NCBI RefSeq assembly: GCF_004005995.1
Contig: NZ_CP034767.1
Location: forward strand, 992,001 to 1,056,000
Source: Devosia sp. 1566
Lineage (GTDB): Bacteria; Pseudomonadota; Alphaproteobacteria; Rhizobiales; Devosiaceae
Direction of reading: 5' to 3'
Length of the DNA: 64,000 nucleotides
The first letter of the stretch is position 1. Every line of letters starts with the position of its first letter. Shown here piece by piece: positions 16,532 through 26,885 of this stretch. A model generated the notes under the pieces. That model did not search any database, had not been told where the DNA came from, and worked only from the letters and a program-made list of their open reading frames with translations. A program made the translations under genes and the position numbers.

Positions 16532-18127
16532 ATGGCTTTGAACAGACGGAGTTTTCTGGAACTAGCGGCAGCCACCACGGCTTTGACAGCCATTGGTGTG
16601 CAGGCCAGCCACGCGCAGGACGCCGATACCCTGCGGATCGGCATTGCCGCCAATGGCCCCCGTCACTCGGACCCGAACCTGACCACGCAAGGTTCGGACA
16701 ACTGGGCCACCGAGCAGATGTATGAGCAGCTGGTGCGGCCCGACGATGGTCGCTTCGCGCTGACTCCCGAGGAATACCTGCCTACGCTTGCAACGGAATG
16801 GACGCAATCAGAGGATGCCAAATCCTGGACGTTCAAGCTGCGCGAGGGGGTGCAGTTCCACCGCAATTACGGCGAGATGACTTCGGAGGACGTCGTCTTT
16901 TCGTTCGAGCGGGCTATCAAGGAAGGCACCAACCGCACCATCCTCTCCAATATCGAGAGCGTTGTCGCGACCGGGCCCTATGAGATCGCCATCACCCTCA
17001 AGCAGCCCGATGTGAACCTGCTGGGCACTTCGATCTTCAACAACAACACCTCCATCGTCTCCAAAAAGGCCTATGAGGAAATTGGGGGCGAGGCTTTTGC
17101 CACCGATGCCGTGGGCACCGGGCCATACGAGTTGGTGCAGTTCGACCCTGAATTCGGCACCCGCCTCAAGCGCCATGAAGGCTATTGGGGCGACAAGGCC
17201 AAAATTGCCAATGTGGAATGCGTTTATATCGCCGACACCACCGCCCGCACCCTGGCGCTGTTGGCTGGCGACGTGGACATTATCGAAGCGGTCCGAGCGC
17301 CTGGCTGGATCGACTCCATCCTGCAGCGTGACCCCACGCTCAAGATCGACATGACGACCCCGGGCTCGTTCAACACGCTCCACATCAACCTGACGCGCAA
17401 GCCCTTCGACAATCTGCTGGTCCGCCAAGCGTTGATGCATGCGATCGACCGCCCGGCGGTTGCCGCGGCACTGGCGCCGATGGGTGGGGTCATGGCGGGC
17501 CTGCAGCCCGATTTCTTCCCCGCCGGCTTCAAGACCGAGGATTTGCCGGCAGAGCTGCAATATCCCTACGACCCCGAAAAATCCAAGGCATTGCTGGCCG
17601 AGGCCGGTTTCCCCAATGGCATCAGCTTTGACTCGCTGTGCTCGCAGCGGGAGGATTATTCCTCGACCATGCTGATCGTGCAGGAGCTGATCCGCCCGGC
17701 CGGGTTCAACATGAACCTCATCATCGGCGATCACACCGCTTATCACGCCGATAATCGCTCGGACAAAAACACCCTGGCGATGCACTCCTCCAGCTATCCG
17801 CCGATCCCGACCCAGATCTATTTCCAGCAGCTGGCCTCGGCTTCGGAAGTGAAGTCGGACGGCTCAGGCGGGGGCAATTACAGCCATTATGGCGTGGCCA
17901 TGCCCGGCATCGACGACCTCCTGAACCAGGCGCTGACCGCTTCGGATTACGAGACCTATCTAGACCTGTGCAAGCAGATCGAGCTGCAGGTACTGCGTGA
18001 CCTGCCCCTGATCGGGCTCTCGACGCTGGGCTTTACGGCGGTGCGCTCGGCCAAGGTCGACCTCGGCTATGAGGTCGAGAGCGGCTATGCGCGCTGGCGG
18101 TTCCACCGCGCGACCAAGACGGTCTAA
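16532..18127 (+). CDS. ABC transporter substrate-binding protein, family 5 (second of two)
   Basis: A 531-residue paralogue of the preceding protein, about four residues in five identical by eye. It keeps the twin-arginine leader (NRRSFLELAAATTALTAI, cleavage after SHA). The two genes share a run of 74 identical bases (16020-16093 and 17666-17739), although elsewhere they differ freely at third codon positions. Both probably feed the same permease pair, perhaps with different ligand preferences. The ATG follows a strong GGGAGGAGG site. A second hairpin lies just after its stop. Confidence 0.85.
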   Translation: MALNRRSFLELAAATTALTAIGVQASHAQDADTLRIGIAANGPRHSDPNLTTQGSDNWATEQMYEQLVRPDDGRFALTPEEYLPTLATEWTQSEDAKSWTFKLREGVQFHRNYGEMTSEDVVFSFERAIKEGTNRTILSNIESVVATGPYEIAITLKQPDVNLLGTSIFNNNTSIVSKKAYEEIGGEAFATDAVGTGPYELVQFDPEFGTRLKRHEGYWGDKAKIANVECVYIADTTARTLALLAGDVDIIEAVRAPGWIDSILQRDPTLKIDMTTPGSFNTLHINLTRKPFDNLLVRQALMHAIDRPAVAAALAPMGGVMAGLQPDFFPAGFKTEDLPAELQYPYDPEKSKALLAEAGFPNGISFDSLCSQREDYSSTMLIVQELIRPAGFNMNLIIGDHTAYHADNRSDKNTLAMHSSSYPPIPTQIYFQQLASASEVKSDGSGGGNYSHYGVAMPGIDDLLNQALTASDYETYLDLCKQIELQVLRDLPLIGLSTLGFTAVRSAKVDLGYEVESGYARWRFHRATKTV

Positions 18128-18140
18128 CCCAATCCCCTAT

Positions 18141-18163
18141 CCGGGCTCCCGACGGGAGCCCGG
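18141..18163 (+). promoter_or_regulatory. Hairpin between binding-protein and permease genes
   Basis: CCGGGCTCCC at 18141-18150 pairs perfectly with GGGAGCCCGG at 18154-18163 around a three-base loop. It sits 13 bases after the stop of the second binding protein and lacks a U-run. Such hairpins often set binding-protein mRNA above permease mRNA in importer operons. Confidence 0.75.
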
Positions 18164-18184
18164 CCACTCCAAGGCGGTGCACTC

Positions 18185-19120
18185 ATGGCCAGATATCTGC
18201 TTCTTCGATTGGGCGATGCCATCCCAACCCTGTTCCTGGTGTTGACCCTGGTCTTTATCGCCATGCGCATCCTGCCGGGTGATCCCGCGCTCGCCGCGTT
18301 GGGTGACGCAGCCTTGCCCGAACAGCTGGCTGAGTTCCGGGAGCGCATGGGCCTCAATGTCCCGCTCTGGCAGCAATATTTCAATTTCCTCGGCGGCGTG
18401 CTGACGCTCGATTTCGGCCGCTCGCTCCTGTCCAACACGCCCGTGCTGACGCTGATTGCGCAGAACCTGCCCTATACGATCGAGCTGACCCTTGCTGCGA
18501 TGGCCATGGGCATCGTCGCCGGCATTCCCATGGGTGTTTTGGCCGCCACCAATCGCAACAAGCTCCCCGACGCTGGCGTGCGCCTGTTTTCACTGATCGG
18601 CTATGCCATTCCCGACTTCTTCCTTGGGGCGCTGTTGCTGATCACCTTTGCGCTCAATCTGGGGTGGTTCCCGATCAATGGCGCGGGCACCGATTTTGCC
18701 AGCCGCATGCACCACATCTTCCTGCCGGCGCTGACCCTCGCCTTCGTCAAGGCCGCGTTTCTCGGCCGGCTGACGCGAACGAGCCTGCTCGAAGTGCTGG
18801 GCAAGGACTATGTGCGCACCGCCCGCGCCAAGGGCGCCCGCGAAAAGCGGGTGATCTATAATCACGGGCTGCGCAACGCCATGCTGCCCATCACCACCGG
18901 GCTGGGCCTCAGCCTGCTTTCGACGCTCTCGGGCTCGGTCGCGGTGGAGCTGGTGTTCAACCGCCCGGGTATCGGGCGCCTCTTGATCGATGCCATCGCG
19001 CAGCGCGATTACGCGGTGATCCAGGGCGGCGTGCTGGTCTTTGCGGTTTTCGTGGTCCTCATCAACCTCCTGATGGACCTTGTTTATGTCGTCGTCGATC
19101 CTCGTGTGCGGGTGAGCTGA
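18185..19120 (+). CDS. ABC transporter permease, DppB class
   Basis: A 311-residue inner-membrane protein with six likely transmembrane segments, starting RYLLLRLGDAIPTLFLVLTL. It carries the coupling-helix EAA-type motif DYVRTARAKGAREKRVIYNH, which contacts the ATPase. It forms the membrane channel with the next gene and imports the ligand of the two binding proteins. It ends one base before the second permease start. Confidence 0.9.
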   Translation: MARYLLLRLGDAIPTLFLVLTLVFIAMRILPGDPALAALGDAALPEQLAEFRERMGLNVPLWQQYFNFLGGVLTLDFGRSLLSNTPVLTLIAQNLPYTIELTLAAMAMGIVAGIPMGVLAATNRNKLPDAGVRLFSLIGYAIPDFFLGALLLITFALNLGWFPINGAGTDFASRMHHIFLPALTLAFVKAAFLGRLTRTSLLEVLGKDYVRTARAKGAREKRVIYNHGLRNAMLPITTGLGLSLLSTLSGSVAVELVFNRPGIGRLLIDAIAQRDYAVIQGGVLVFAVFVVLINLLMDLVYVVVDPRVRVS

Positions 19121-19121
19121 T

Positions 19122-20006
19122 ATGACTGTCGTAACCAACGATCCCGTTCGCCTCGCTCCCGCGCAGCCCAATGCCTTCCAGAAAGTGGGCAAGCTGCTGT
19201 TCGGGCGCATCGAAACGACGCTCGCCACCATCATGATCGGCATTTTCATCCTGGTGGCGCTGCTCGCGCCGTGGCTCGCGCCCTATGATCCGCTGGCGCA
19301 GTCGATCCTCAAAATCAACCGGCTGCCCAGCGCCGAGAATTGGCTCGGCACCGACCAGTTCGGCCGCGATGTGCTCAGCCGCCTCATCTATGGTTCGCGC
19401 AATTCGCTACTGTTCGGCTTCATCTCGCCGGTGCTGGCTGCCTTGTTCGGCACCTTGCTGGGCGTGACTGCCGGCTATTTCGGGGGCGTCACCGACCGCC
19501 TGATTTCGCGTGTGATCGATCTCTTGCTGGCCTTCCCCGAATTGCTGCTGGCGATCCTGATCGCAGCCGTGCTCGGGGGCGGGTTCTGGAACATCATCGC
19601 GGTGATCACGGTGGCCTTTATTCCCGGCTTTGCCCGTGTCGCCCGCGCCCAGACCCTGTCGATCAAGCAGGAGCCCTTTGTGGAATCGGCCATCGCTGTT
19701 GGCGTGCGCACCCCGGTGATCATCATCCGCCACATCATCCCCAACATCATGGCTCCGATCGTGGCGCTGATGACGCTGTGGGTAGCCTCGGCCATCCGCA
19801 TCGAGGCCTCGCTGAGCTTTCTGGGCATCGGCACGCGCGCGCCCAATCCAAGCTGGGGCAACATCATCCGCGATGGTCTCAATAGCCTCTTTGGTTCGCC
19901 CTGGCCGATCATTGGCGCCGGCGTGGCCATTACGCTCGTGGTTCTGTCTTTCAACCTGGTCGGCGATGCCATCCGCGATGCGCTCGACCCCTCGACCGCC
20001 CGATAG
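19122..20006 (+). CDS. ABC transporter permease, DppC class
   Basis: A 294-residue inner-membrane protein with an N-terminal segment, the typical DppC motif LGTDQFGRDVLSRLIYGSRN, and the coupling motif FVESAIAVGVRTPVIIIRHI. It pairs with the upstream DppB-class permease. The gene overlaps its neighbours' signals: the ribosome site of the ATPase gene (TAGGAG) includes its stop codon. Confidence 0.9.
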   Translation: MTVVTNDPVRLAPAQPNAFQKVGKLLFGRIETTLATIMIGIFILVALLAPWLAPYDPLAQSILKINRLPSAENWLGTDQFGRDVLSRLIYGSRNSLLFGFISPVLAALFGTLLGVTAGYFGGVTDRLISRVIDLLLAFPELLLAILIAAVLGGGFWNIIAVITVAFIPGFARVARAQTLSIKQEPFVESAIAVGVRTPVIIIRHIIPNIMAPIVALMTLWVASAIRIEASLSFLGIGTRAPNPSWGNIIRDGLNSLFGSPWPIIGAGVAITLVVLSFNLVGDAIRDALDPSTAR

Positions 20007-20014
20007 GAGTGGAT

Positions 20015-21886
20015 ATGGCCAATACGGGTGCTCTTGCTGTTGAACGCGTCGTGCCCGATCCCGCGGCCGGGTCGGTGCTGTCCGTGCGGGATCTGCGCAC
20101 ATCCTTTCTGACCTCCAATGGCTGGGTGGAGATCGTCAAGGGCCTGTCCTTTGACATCGGGGCCGAGGAAACGGTGGCCGTGGTCGGGGAATCCGGCTCG
20201 GGCAAATCGGTGACCGCGCTTACGATCATGCGCCTGCTTGATCCGGCCGCGAGCCGCGTCGAAGGCTCGGTGCAGTTGGAGGGTCGTGAACTCCTGACAC
20301 TGCCGCCAGCGGAGATCCGCACTGTGCGCGGCCGGCAGATGGGCATGATCTTTCAGGAGGCCATGACCAGCCTCAACCCGCTCCAGACCGTGGGCCAGCA
20401 GATCGCCGAAGTGCTGACCATCCATGGCCGGCATTCGGGACAGGCGGCGACGCAGGAAGCGTTGCGGCTGCTCGAGCGGGTGCGCATCCCGGGGGCCGCG
20501 TCCCGCCTCAAGGATTATCCCCATTCGCTTTCGGGCGGCATGCGTCAGCGCGTGATGATCGCCATGGCACTGGCTTGCAAGCCCAAGCTGCTGATTGCCG
20601 ACGAGCCCACGACCGCACTCGACGTCACCATCCAGGCCCAGATCCTGCAGCTGATCAAGCAGCTGCAAAAGGAAGAAGGCATGGGCGTGCTGTTCATCAC
20701 CCATGACATGGGCGTGGTGGCCGAAGTGGCCGACCGCACCGTGGTGATGCTGGAAGGGCGCGCGGTGGAGTCGGACACCACCGAAGCCATCTTTGCCCGC
20801 GCGCAAAACCCCTACACCCGCGCCCTGATCGCCGCGGTGCCCAAGCTGGGCGAGGGCAGTGAACACGGGCCGCAGCATTTTCCCATTCTCGATCGCGCCA
20901 CCGGTGTGATCGTGCCGGGTCGGCAGCGTCCCGATACTGTGCGCCGCGACGCCGAGCCGGTGTTGCGGGTGCGCGAACTGGTCAAGCGCTTCGATATCCC
21001 GGGGGGCCTGTTTGGTGGGCCAACGGGCCGCGTTCATGCCGTCGAAAAAGTGAGCTTTGATCTGCGCGGCGGGGAAACGCTCTCACTGGTGGGGGAATCG
21101 GGTTGCGGCAAGTCCACCACCGGACGGGCGATCATGCGCCTCATCGAGCCGCAAAGTGGGGAGATCAGCATCGGGGGCACCGATATCCGCGCGCTCGACA
21201 AGGAGCGGATGCGCGGCATGCGCCGGCATATCCAGATGATCTTCCAGGATCCCTATGCCAGCCTCAATCCACGCATTACGGTAGGTGACGCCATTGCCGA
21301 GCCGTTCCTGACCCATAAGCTGGGCACCAAGGCCCAGGCGCGCGACAAAACCATGGACCTGCTCAAGCGGGTCGGGCTCACCCCGGAAATGGCCAACCGC
21401 TATCCCGCGCAGTTTTCGGGGGGGCAGCGCCAGCGCATCTGCATCGCCCGGGCGCTGTCGCTCGAGCCCAAGGTGATCGTGGCCGATGAAAGCGTTTCGG
21501 CGCTGGACGTCTCGATCAAGGCGCAGGTGGTCAATCTGATGATGGACCTGCAGGAGCAGTTCGGGCTTTCCTACCTCTTCATCTCCCACGACATGGCGGT
21601 GGTCGAGCGCATCAGCCACCAGGTGGCAGTGATGTATCTCGGCGAGATCGTCGAGAAGGGCCCGGTCGCGGCCGTGTTCGGCAATCCGCAGCACCCCTAT
21701 ACCAAGCGCCTGATGGCGGCCGTGCCCGTGCCCGATCCCGCCCGCCGCTTGCAGGTGCGCCCCGTCAACAATGACGAGATCAAAAGCCCGCTGCGTCCGG
21801 TGGATTTCGAGCCACCCAAGCGGGAATACCGGGAAATCTCACCCGGCCATTTCGTGCAGATCTGGGGCGACGACTGGAAGGTCTAG
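20015..21886 (+). CDS. ABC transporter ATPase, fused DppD-DppF type
   Basis: A 623-residue cytoplasmic ATPase with two complete nucleotide-binding domains in one chain (about 20-290 and 310-600). The first has Walker [10 protein letters not shown], signature LSGGMRQRV and Walker [13 protein letters not shown]. The second has [18 protein letters not shown] and [12 protein letters not shown]. Each domain is followed by the peptide-class C-terminal segment ([28 protein letters not shown]). It energises the permease pair. ATG at 20015 preferred; a GTG at 20009 is too close to the ribosome site. Confidence 0.9.
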   Translation: MANTGALAVERVVPDPAAGSVLSVRDLRTSFLTSNGWVEIVKGLSFDIGAEETVAVVGESGSGKSVTALTIMRLLDPAASRVEGSVQLEGRELLTLPPAEIRTVRGRQMGMIFQEAMTSLNPLQTVGQQIAEVLTIHGRHSGQAATQEALRLLERVRIPGAASRLKDYPHSLSGGMRQRVMIAMALACKPKLLIADEPTTALDVTIQAQILQLIKQLQKEEGMGVLFITHDMGVVAEVADRTVVMLEGRAVESDTTEAIFARAQNPYTRALIAAVPKLGEGSEHGPQHFPILDRATGVIVPGRQRPDTVRRDAEPVLRVRELVKRFDIPGGLFGGPTGRVHAVEKVSFDLRGGETLSLVGESGCGKSTTGRAIMRLIEPQSGEISIGGTDIRALDKERMRGMRRHIQMIFQDPYASLNPRITVGDAIAEPFLTHKLGTKAQARDKTMDLLKRVGLTPEMANRYPAQFSGGQRQRICIARALSLEPKVIVADESVSALDVSIKAQVVNLMMDLQEQFGLSYLFISHDMAVVERISHQVAVMYLGEIVEKGPVAAVFGNPQHPYTKRLMAAVPVPDPARRLQVRPVNNDEIKSPLRPVDFEPPKREYREISPGHFVQIWGDDWKV

Positions 21887-21928
21887 CGCCTTCTTCGTCC
21901 CCCGGCACCGAACAACAAGGATGTTTTC

Positions 21929-22918
21929 ATGAGTTTTCAGGCCCTCGTTACTGACCGCAGCGCTGATGGGAAGGTTTCCTCGGCGCTCCAGACGCTCACC
22001 GACGATCGCTTGCCCCAAGGCAATGTCACTGTGGATGTCGATTGGGCAGGGCTCAACTACAAGGACGGGCTGTGCCTGACCGGGGCAGGGGGGCTGGTGC
22101 GCAACTATCCCCATGTGGCGGGTATCGATTTTGCCGGTACCGTGCGCGACAGCGAAGACAGCCGCTACAAGGCGGGCGACCCCGTGGTGCTGACCGGCTG
22201 GCGCGTGGGGGAAGCCCATTGGGGCGGCTATGCCCAGCGCGCCCGCGTCAATGCCGATTGGCTGGTGCCGCTGCCGCAGGGGCTGACCACCCGCGACGCC
22301 ATGATCGTGGGTACGGCAGGGCTCACCGCCATGCTCGCCATCAACCGTCTGGAAGCGGCGGGTCTCAAGCCGGACGCGGGCGAAGTGCTGGTCACCGGCG
22401 CCGCTGGGGGCGTGGGTACTGTCGCCCTGTCGCTGCTGGGCAAGCTTGGCTACAAGGCCGTGGCGCTCTCCGGCCGTCCCGAACATGGCGACAGCCTCAA
22501 GGCGCTGGGCGCTGACAGCATCCTGCCGCGCGACGAGTTCCTGGCCCAACCCGACAAACCGCTGGAATCCGCGCGCTGGGCGGCGGCCATCGACAATGTG
22601 GGTGGCCCCCTCCTCGGCAAGCTGCTCAAGCAGGTCAAATATGGTGGTGCCGTTGCGGCCATCGGCAATGCGGCGGGCATCGAACTCAATACCAATGTGC
22701 TGCCGTTTATCCTACGGGCCGTATCGCTGCTGGGCATCGACAGCGTGATGCAGCCCTATGAGGCGCGCATTTCGGCCTGGTCCCGCATTTCCCAAACCCT
22801 TGATCTGGCCGCTTATGGGGCCATGGTCGAGGAGATCGGGCTCGACGGGCTGCCCGAAGCGGCGGGGCGGATCCTGGCGGGCCAGGTCAAGGGCCGCGTT
22901 CTGGTGCGGACCCGCTGA
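21929..22918 (+). CDS. acuI: MDR oxidoreductase, acryloyl-CoA reductase (AcuI/YhdH) type
   Basis: A 329-residue medium-chain reductase without zinc ligands. It shows the AcuI/YhdH markers VDWAGLNYKDGLCLTG, HVAGIDFAGTV and the NADPH loop VTGAAGGVGTVALSLLG. Characterised AcuI enzymes reduce acryloyl-CoA to propionyl-CoA with NADPH. The same operon encodes both subunits of a propionyl-CoA-type carboxylase and methylmalonyl-CoA mutase, which would use the product directly. I name it from family resemblance and context; a related enoyl-CoA substrate is possible. Confidence 0.75.
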   Translation: MSFQALVTDRSADGKVSSALQTLTDDRLPQGNVTVDVDWAGLNYKDGLCLTGAGGLVRNYPHVAGIDFAGTVRDSEDSRYKAGDPVVLTGWRVGEAHWGGYAQRARVNADWLVPLPQGLTTRDAMIVGTAGLTAMLAINRLEAAGLKPDAGEVLVTGAAGGVGTVALSLLGKLGYKAVALSGRPEHGDSLKALGADSILPRDEFLAQPDKPLESARWAAAIDNVGGPLLGKLLKQVKYGGAVAAIGNAAGIELNTNVLPFILRAVSLLGIDSVMQPYEARISAWSRISQTLDLAAYGAMVEEIGLDGLPEAAGRILAGQVKGRVLVRTR

Positions 22919-22921
22919 TCG

Positions 22922-23875
22922 ATGACCCTGGTTATCGCCCACCAATACGGCGAGCGGCTGGCCGCTTCGGTGGCCGCCGAACTGCCCGAGGAAGTAAGCT
23001 TTCACGGAATGGAGCCGACGCCGCAGACCGCCTGGCAAGTGCCGTCCGAAGCCGAGGTGCTGCTGGTCAGTCAGGATAGCGCCGCGGTGGGGCTCCATCC
23101 CAACATGCCTGAGCCCGCCGGCTGGCCGTTCAATTTGCGCTGGGTGCATCTGCGCTCCACCGGCATCGACAAATACCCGGCCTGGGTGTTTGCCGTGCCC
23201 AAGGTGACGGTGAGCCGGGGCACTTCGGCGGTGCCGATCTCGGAATATGTGCTGGCCGCCATGCTGAGCGTTGCCAAGCGCATTCCCGAGATCTGGACCG
23301 ATGCGCGCAGCGTCTGGCGGCACCACAAGCTGGGTGAGTTGCATGGCAGCACGCTGGGGATCATCGGCTTTGGGGAGATCGGCCGGGCGGTCGCCGAGCG
23401 GGCGCTGCCTTTTGGCATGACGGTGCTCGCGACCCGCCGCTCGCCCCGCCCCAGCGGCATGGATGGCGTCGAGATCGTCTCGCTCCCAGATCTGCTTGGC
23501 CGTTCCGACCATATCGCGCTTTGCGCGCCGCTGACGCCGCAAACCCGCGGCATGCTTGATGCAGACGCCTTCGCCGCGCTCAAGCCCGGCGCCCATCTCA
23601 TCAATATCGGCCGGGGCGCGGTGATCGACACCGAGGCGCTGCGCGCCGCGCTCGATGGGCCGCTGGCCTGCGCCACGCTCGATGTCACCGATCCCGAGCC
23701 GCCACCGGAAGGCCATTGGCTCTACACCCATCCAAGGGTGCGGCTGTCTCCGCATATTTCGGGCAGTTCGCCCGAGAGTAATCGCCGCACCACGGCGTTC
23801 TTCATCGCCAATCTGGAGCGGTTCATGCGCGGGCAGGACCTCGAAGGTGTGGTCGACCCGTCCGAGCGCTACTGA
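22922..23875 (+). CDS. D-isomer-specific 2-hydroxyacid dehydrogenase
   Basis: A 317-residue NAD(P)-dependent dehydrogenase that interconverts a 2-keto acid and its D-2-hydroxy acid. The Rossmann motif is GIIGFGEIGRAV. The catalytic triad lies in NIGRGAVID (Arg), DVTDPEPP (Glu) and LSPHISGSS (His). It starts four bases after the AcuI-type gene, so the two are coupled. The substrate may be a 2-keto or 2-hydroxy acid made by the enolase-superfamily enzyme, which is inference. Confidence 0.85.
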   Translation: MTLVIAHQYGERLAASVAAELPEEVSFHGMEPTPQTAWQVPSEAEVLLVSQDSAAVGLHPNMPEPAGWPFNLRWVHLRSTGIDKYPAWVFAVPKVTVSRGTSAVPISEYVLAAMLSVAKRIPEIWTDARSVWRHHKLGELHGSTLGIIGFGEIGRAVAERALPFGMTVLATRRSPRPSGMDGVEIVSLPDLLGRSDHIALCAPLTPQTRGMLDADAFAALKPGAHLINIGRGAVIDTEALRAALDGPLACATLDVTDPEPPPEGHWLYTHPRVRLSPHISGSSPESNRRTTAFFIANLERFMRGQDLEGVVDPSERY

Positions 23876-23920
23876 GCGCCAGCCCGCTTATTCCCTTTCT
23901 CCCTTCCACAAGGATGCACC

Positions 23921-25249
23921 ATGCCCCAATGGCTCAAGCGCGGAAAAAATGTTGAGGAGCGCGCCGCCGCCGATCGGCAGGTGCGCGCCACAGTTGAAAC
24001 CATTCTGGCCGATATCGAAGGGCGCGGCGATGCGGCCGTGCGCGAGCTCTCGGCACGCTTTGACAACTGGGATCGTCCCGATTTCCGCCTGACCCCGGCC
24101 GAGATCGACGCCTGCCTCGCCCAACTGACGCCGCAGGACCTGCACGACATCGAATTTGCCCAAACCCAGGTGCGCAACTTCGCCCAAAAGCAGCGCGCGA
24201 CCCTGCAGGACCTCGAAGTGGAAACCCTGCCGGGTGTGACGCTGGGGCACCGGCATGTGCCCATCAATGCCGTGGGCTGCTATGTGCCGGGCGGCAAATA
24301 TCCGCTGCTCGCTTCCGCGCATATGTCGGTAATAACCGCCAAGGTCGCCGGCTGCGCGCGCGTGATAACCTGTGCGCCGCCCTTCAACGGCAAGCCCGCC
24401 CCGGCGATCGTTGCCGCCCAGCACATGGCCGGTGCCGACGAAATCTATGTCCTGGGCGGTATCCAGGCGATCGGCGCCATGGCCATTGGCACGCAAAGCA
24501 TCGATCCGGTCGATATGCTGGTGGGCCCTGGCAATGCCTTTGTGGCCGAAGCCAAGCGACAGCTTTACGGCCGGGTGGGGATCGATCTGTTTGCCGGACC
24601 GACCGAAACCCTGGTCATCGCCGACGACACGGTGGATGGCGAAATCTGCGCCACTGACCTCTTGGGCCAGGCCGAGCATGGTCCGACCTCGCCGGCGATC
24701 CTGTTGACCAATTCGCTGGCACTTGCCCACGAGACGATGCGCGAGATCGAGCGCCTGCTGGGCATCCTGCCCACCGGCCCGGTGGCCCGGCAGGCCTGGG
24801 AGGATTTCGGCGAGGTAATCGTTTGCGATAGCTACGAGGAGATGTTGGCCGAGGCCGACCGCATCGCCTCCGAGCACGTTCAGGTGATGACCGATCGTGA
24901 CCTCTGGTTCCGCGACCATATGAGCAATTATGGCGCCTTGTTCCTGGGCCCGCGCACCAATGTCGCCTATGGCGACAAGGTGATCGGCACCAACCACACC
25001 CTGCCGACCCAGAAGGCGGCGCGCTACACCGGAGGGCTATGGGTGGGCAAGTTCCTCAAGACCTGCACCTGGCAGGAGGTCACCACGGACGAGGCCTCGG
25101 CAGCCATCGGCGAATATGGCTCGCGCTTGTCCATGCTGGAAGGTTTTGTGGGTCACGCCGAGCAAGCCAATCTGCGCGTGAGGCGCTATGGTGGCCGCAA
25201 TCTGCCCTACGGCACTGCCGCAGCGCCGCGCACTCAAGCAGCCGAGTAA
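23921..25249 (+). CDS. Histidinol-dehydrogenase-like alcohol dehydrogenase (HpsN-related)
   Basis: A 442-residue NAD-dependent enzyme of the HisD fold. The zinc and catalytic residues of HisD appear to be kept: Gln/His in GQAEHGP, Glu/His in SEHVQVM, Asp in [14 protein letters not shown] and His in [10 protein letters not shown]. The opening PQWLKRGK and the lack of any histidine genes nearby match the paralogous group that includes HpsN, which oxidises 2,3-dihydroxypropane-1-sulfonate to sulfolactate. It probably performs a four-electron oxidation of a primary alcohol to a carboxylate in this pathway. The real substrate is unknown. An AAGGA site precedes the ATG. Confidence 0.75.
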   Translation: MPQWLKRGKNVEERAAADRQVRATVETILADIEGRGDAAVRELSARFDNWDRPDFRLTPAEIDACLAQLTPQDLHDIEFAQTQVRNFAQKQRATLQDLEVETLPGVTLGHRHVPINAVGCYVPGGKYPLLASAHMSVITAKVAGCARVITCAPPFNGKPAPAIVAAQHMAGADEIYVLGGIQAIGAMAIGTQSIDPVDMLVGPGNAFVAEAKRQLYGRVGIDLFAGPTETLVIADDTVDGEICATDLLGQAEHGPTSPAILLTNSLALAHETMREIERLLGILPTGPVARQAWEDFGEVIVCDSYEEMLAEADRIASEHVQVMTDRDLWFRDHMSNYGALFLGPRTNVAYGDKVIGTNHTLPTQKAARYTGGLWVGKFLKTCTWQEVTTDEASAAIGEYGSRLSMLEGFVGHAEQANLRVRRYGGRNLPYGTAAAPRTQAAE

Positions 25250-25252
25250 GCC

Positions 25253-26785
25253 ATGAAAGCCGTTATTGCCGAACTTGAACACAAGCGGGCGGGAGCGAGA
25301 CTGGGAGGCGGGCAAAAGCGCATCGACACCCAGCACGGCAAGGGCAAGCTGACGGCGCGCGAACGGCTCGATGTGCTGCTCGATCCCGGCAGTTTCGAAG
25401 AATACGACATGTTCGTCACCCATCGCGCGACCGAATTCGGCATCGGTGAAACGGTGATCCCCGGCGATGGTGTGGTGACGGGCTGGGGCACGATCGAGGG
25501 GCGCCTGGTTTATGTGTTTTCCCAGGATTTCACCGTCTTTGGCGGCTCCCTGTCGGAAACCCATGCCGAAAAGATCTGCAAGATCATGGATCTGGCCATG
25601 CAGAATGGCGCGCCGGTAATCGGGCTCAACGACAGCGGCGGCGCCCGCATCCAGGAAGGCGTGGCTTCGCTGGGCGGTTATGCCGATGTGTTCTGGCGCA
25701 ATGTGCAGGCTTCGGGCGCCATTCCCCAGATCTCGGTGATCATGGGGCCTTGTGCGGGCGGGGCGGTCTATTCCCCGGCGATGACCGACTTCATCTATAT
25801 GGTCAAGGACACCAGCTATATGTTCGTGACCGGCCCCGACGTGGTCAAGACGGTCACCAATGAAAGCGTGACCCAGGAAGAGCTGGGTGGAGCGTCGACT
25901 CACACCAAGCTCTCCTCGGTGGCCGATGCGGCCTTCGAGAACGACATCGAAACCCTGCTTGAAGTGCGGCGCCTCTTCGGCTTTCTCCCGCTCGCGGCCG
26001 GGCAGAAGCCGCCGCGCCGCCCGACCCAGGATCCGCTCAACCGCGATGATCCTTCGCTCGATACGATCATTCCCGACAGCGCCAACCAGCCCTATGACAT
26101 GCGCGAAGTGATCGAGAAGGTTGCCGATGAGGGCGATTTCCTCGAGATCGGCAAGGATCACGCCGGCAATATCCTCTGCGGCTTTATCCGGCTCGATGGC
26201 CATCCGGTGGGGGTTGTGGCCAACCAGCCGCTGGTGCTCGCGGGGTGCCTCGATATTTCGGCGAGCAAGAAGGCCGCCCGGTTCATCCGCTTTTGCGACT
26301 GCTTTGAAATTCCCGTGCTGACCTTTGTCGATGTGCCCGGCTTTTTGCCGGGCGTGGCGCAGGAATATGGCGGCATCATCAAGCATGGCGCTAAGCTCCT
26401 TTTCGCCTATGCCGAAGCCACGGTGCCGCTGGTCACCGTTATCACCCGCAAGGCCTATGGCGGGGCCTATGACGTGATGGCGAGCAAGCACATCAAGGCC
26501 GATGTGAACTATGCCTGGCCCTCGGCGGAAATCGCGGTGATGGGCGCCAAGGGTGCAACGGAAATCCTTTATCGCTCGGAGCTGGGGGACAAGAACAAGA
26601 TCGCCCAGCGCACCGCCGACTACGAAGCGCGCTTCGCCAACCCGTTCGTCGCGGCCGAACGCGGCTTCATCGACGACGTCATCATGCCCCACGGCACCCG
26701 GCGGCGGGTGATCCGGGCGTTCTCGACCTTGCGGCACAAGCAAAGCCATGCGCCGCGGAAAAAGCATGGGAATATTCCGCTGTGA
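25253..26785 (+). CDS. pccB: Acyl-CoA carboxylase, carboxyltransferase subunit (PccB-like)
   Basis: A 510-residue carboxyltransferase with the two crotonase-like halves of the family: [32 protein letters not shown] and [12 protein letters not shown]. It moves carboxyl from biotin to an acyl-CoA, most likely propionyl-CoA giving methylmalonyl-CoA, as the mutase is in the same operon. Acetyl- or methylcrotonyl-CoA cannot be fully excluded from sequence alone. It begins three bases after the HisD-like gene. Confidence 0.85.
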   Translation: MKAVIAELEHKRAGARLGGGQKRIDTQHGKGKLTARERLDVLLDPGSFEEYDMFVTHRATEFGIGETVIPGDGVVTGWGTIEGRLVYVFSQDFTVFGGSLSETHAEKICKIMDLAMQNGAPVIGLNDSGGARIQEGVASLGGYADVFWRNVQASGAIPQISVIMGPCAGGAVYSPAMTDFIYMVKDTSYMFVTGPDVVKTVTNESVTQEELGGASTHTKLSSVADAAFENDIETLLEVRRLFGFLPLAAGQKPPRRPTQDPLNRDDPSLDTIIPDSANQPYDMREVIEKVADEGDFLEIGKDHAGNILCGFIRLDGHPVGVVANQPLVLAGCLDISASKKAARFIRFCDCFEIPVLTFVDVPGFLPGVAQEYGGIIKHGAKLLFAYAEATVPLVTVITRKAYGGAYDVMASKHIKADVNYAWPSAEIAVMGAKGATEILYRSELGDKNKIAQRTADYEARFANPFVAAERGFIDDVIMPHGTRRRVIRAFSTLRHKQSHAPRKKHGNIPL

Positions 26786-26799
26786 GGGGGCTCGAAATA

Positions 26800-26832
26800 C
26801 CCCCACCCCAGCCCTCGCAACGTGGGGGAGGG
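26800..26832 (+). repeat. Single palindromic repeat unit, forward orientation
   Basis: This unit has the CCCCCACCCCAGCCCTC tail-plus-arm and the GGGGGAGGG right arm of the 2.0-2.9 kb array, but a longer loop (GCAACGT). It occupies the 100-base gap between the two carboxylase subunit genes. It may act as an mRNA-stabilising stem or be a scattered element of the family. Confidence 0.7.
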
Positions 26833-26885
26833 AGGCGCGCCGGTGCACTGGACGGCCCACGCATGACTTCTGATGAGGACCAGCA

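Noticed and set aside
14886..18127. Assembly duplication of the binding-protein gene
   Set aside because: The copies differ at many synonymous and some non-synonymous sites and have different flanking hairpins, so they are true paralogues.
23921..25249. Histidine biosynthesis gene hisD
   Set aside because: No other histidine genes are adjacent. Start motif and context match the paralogous alcohol-dehydrogenase group.
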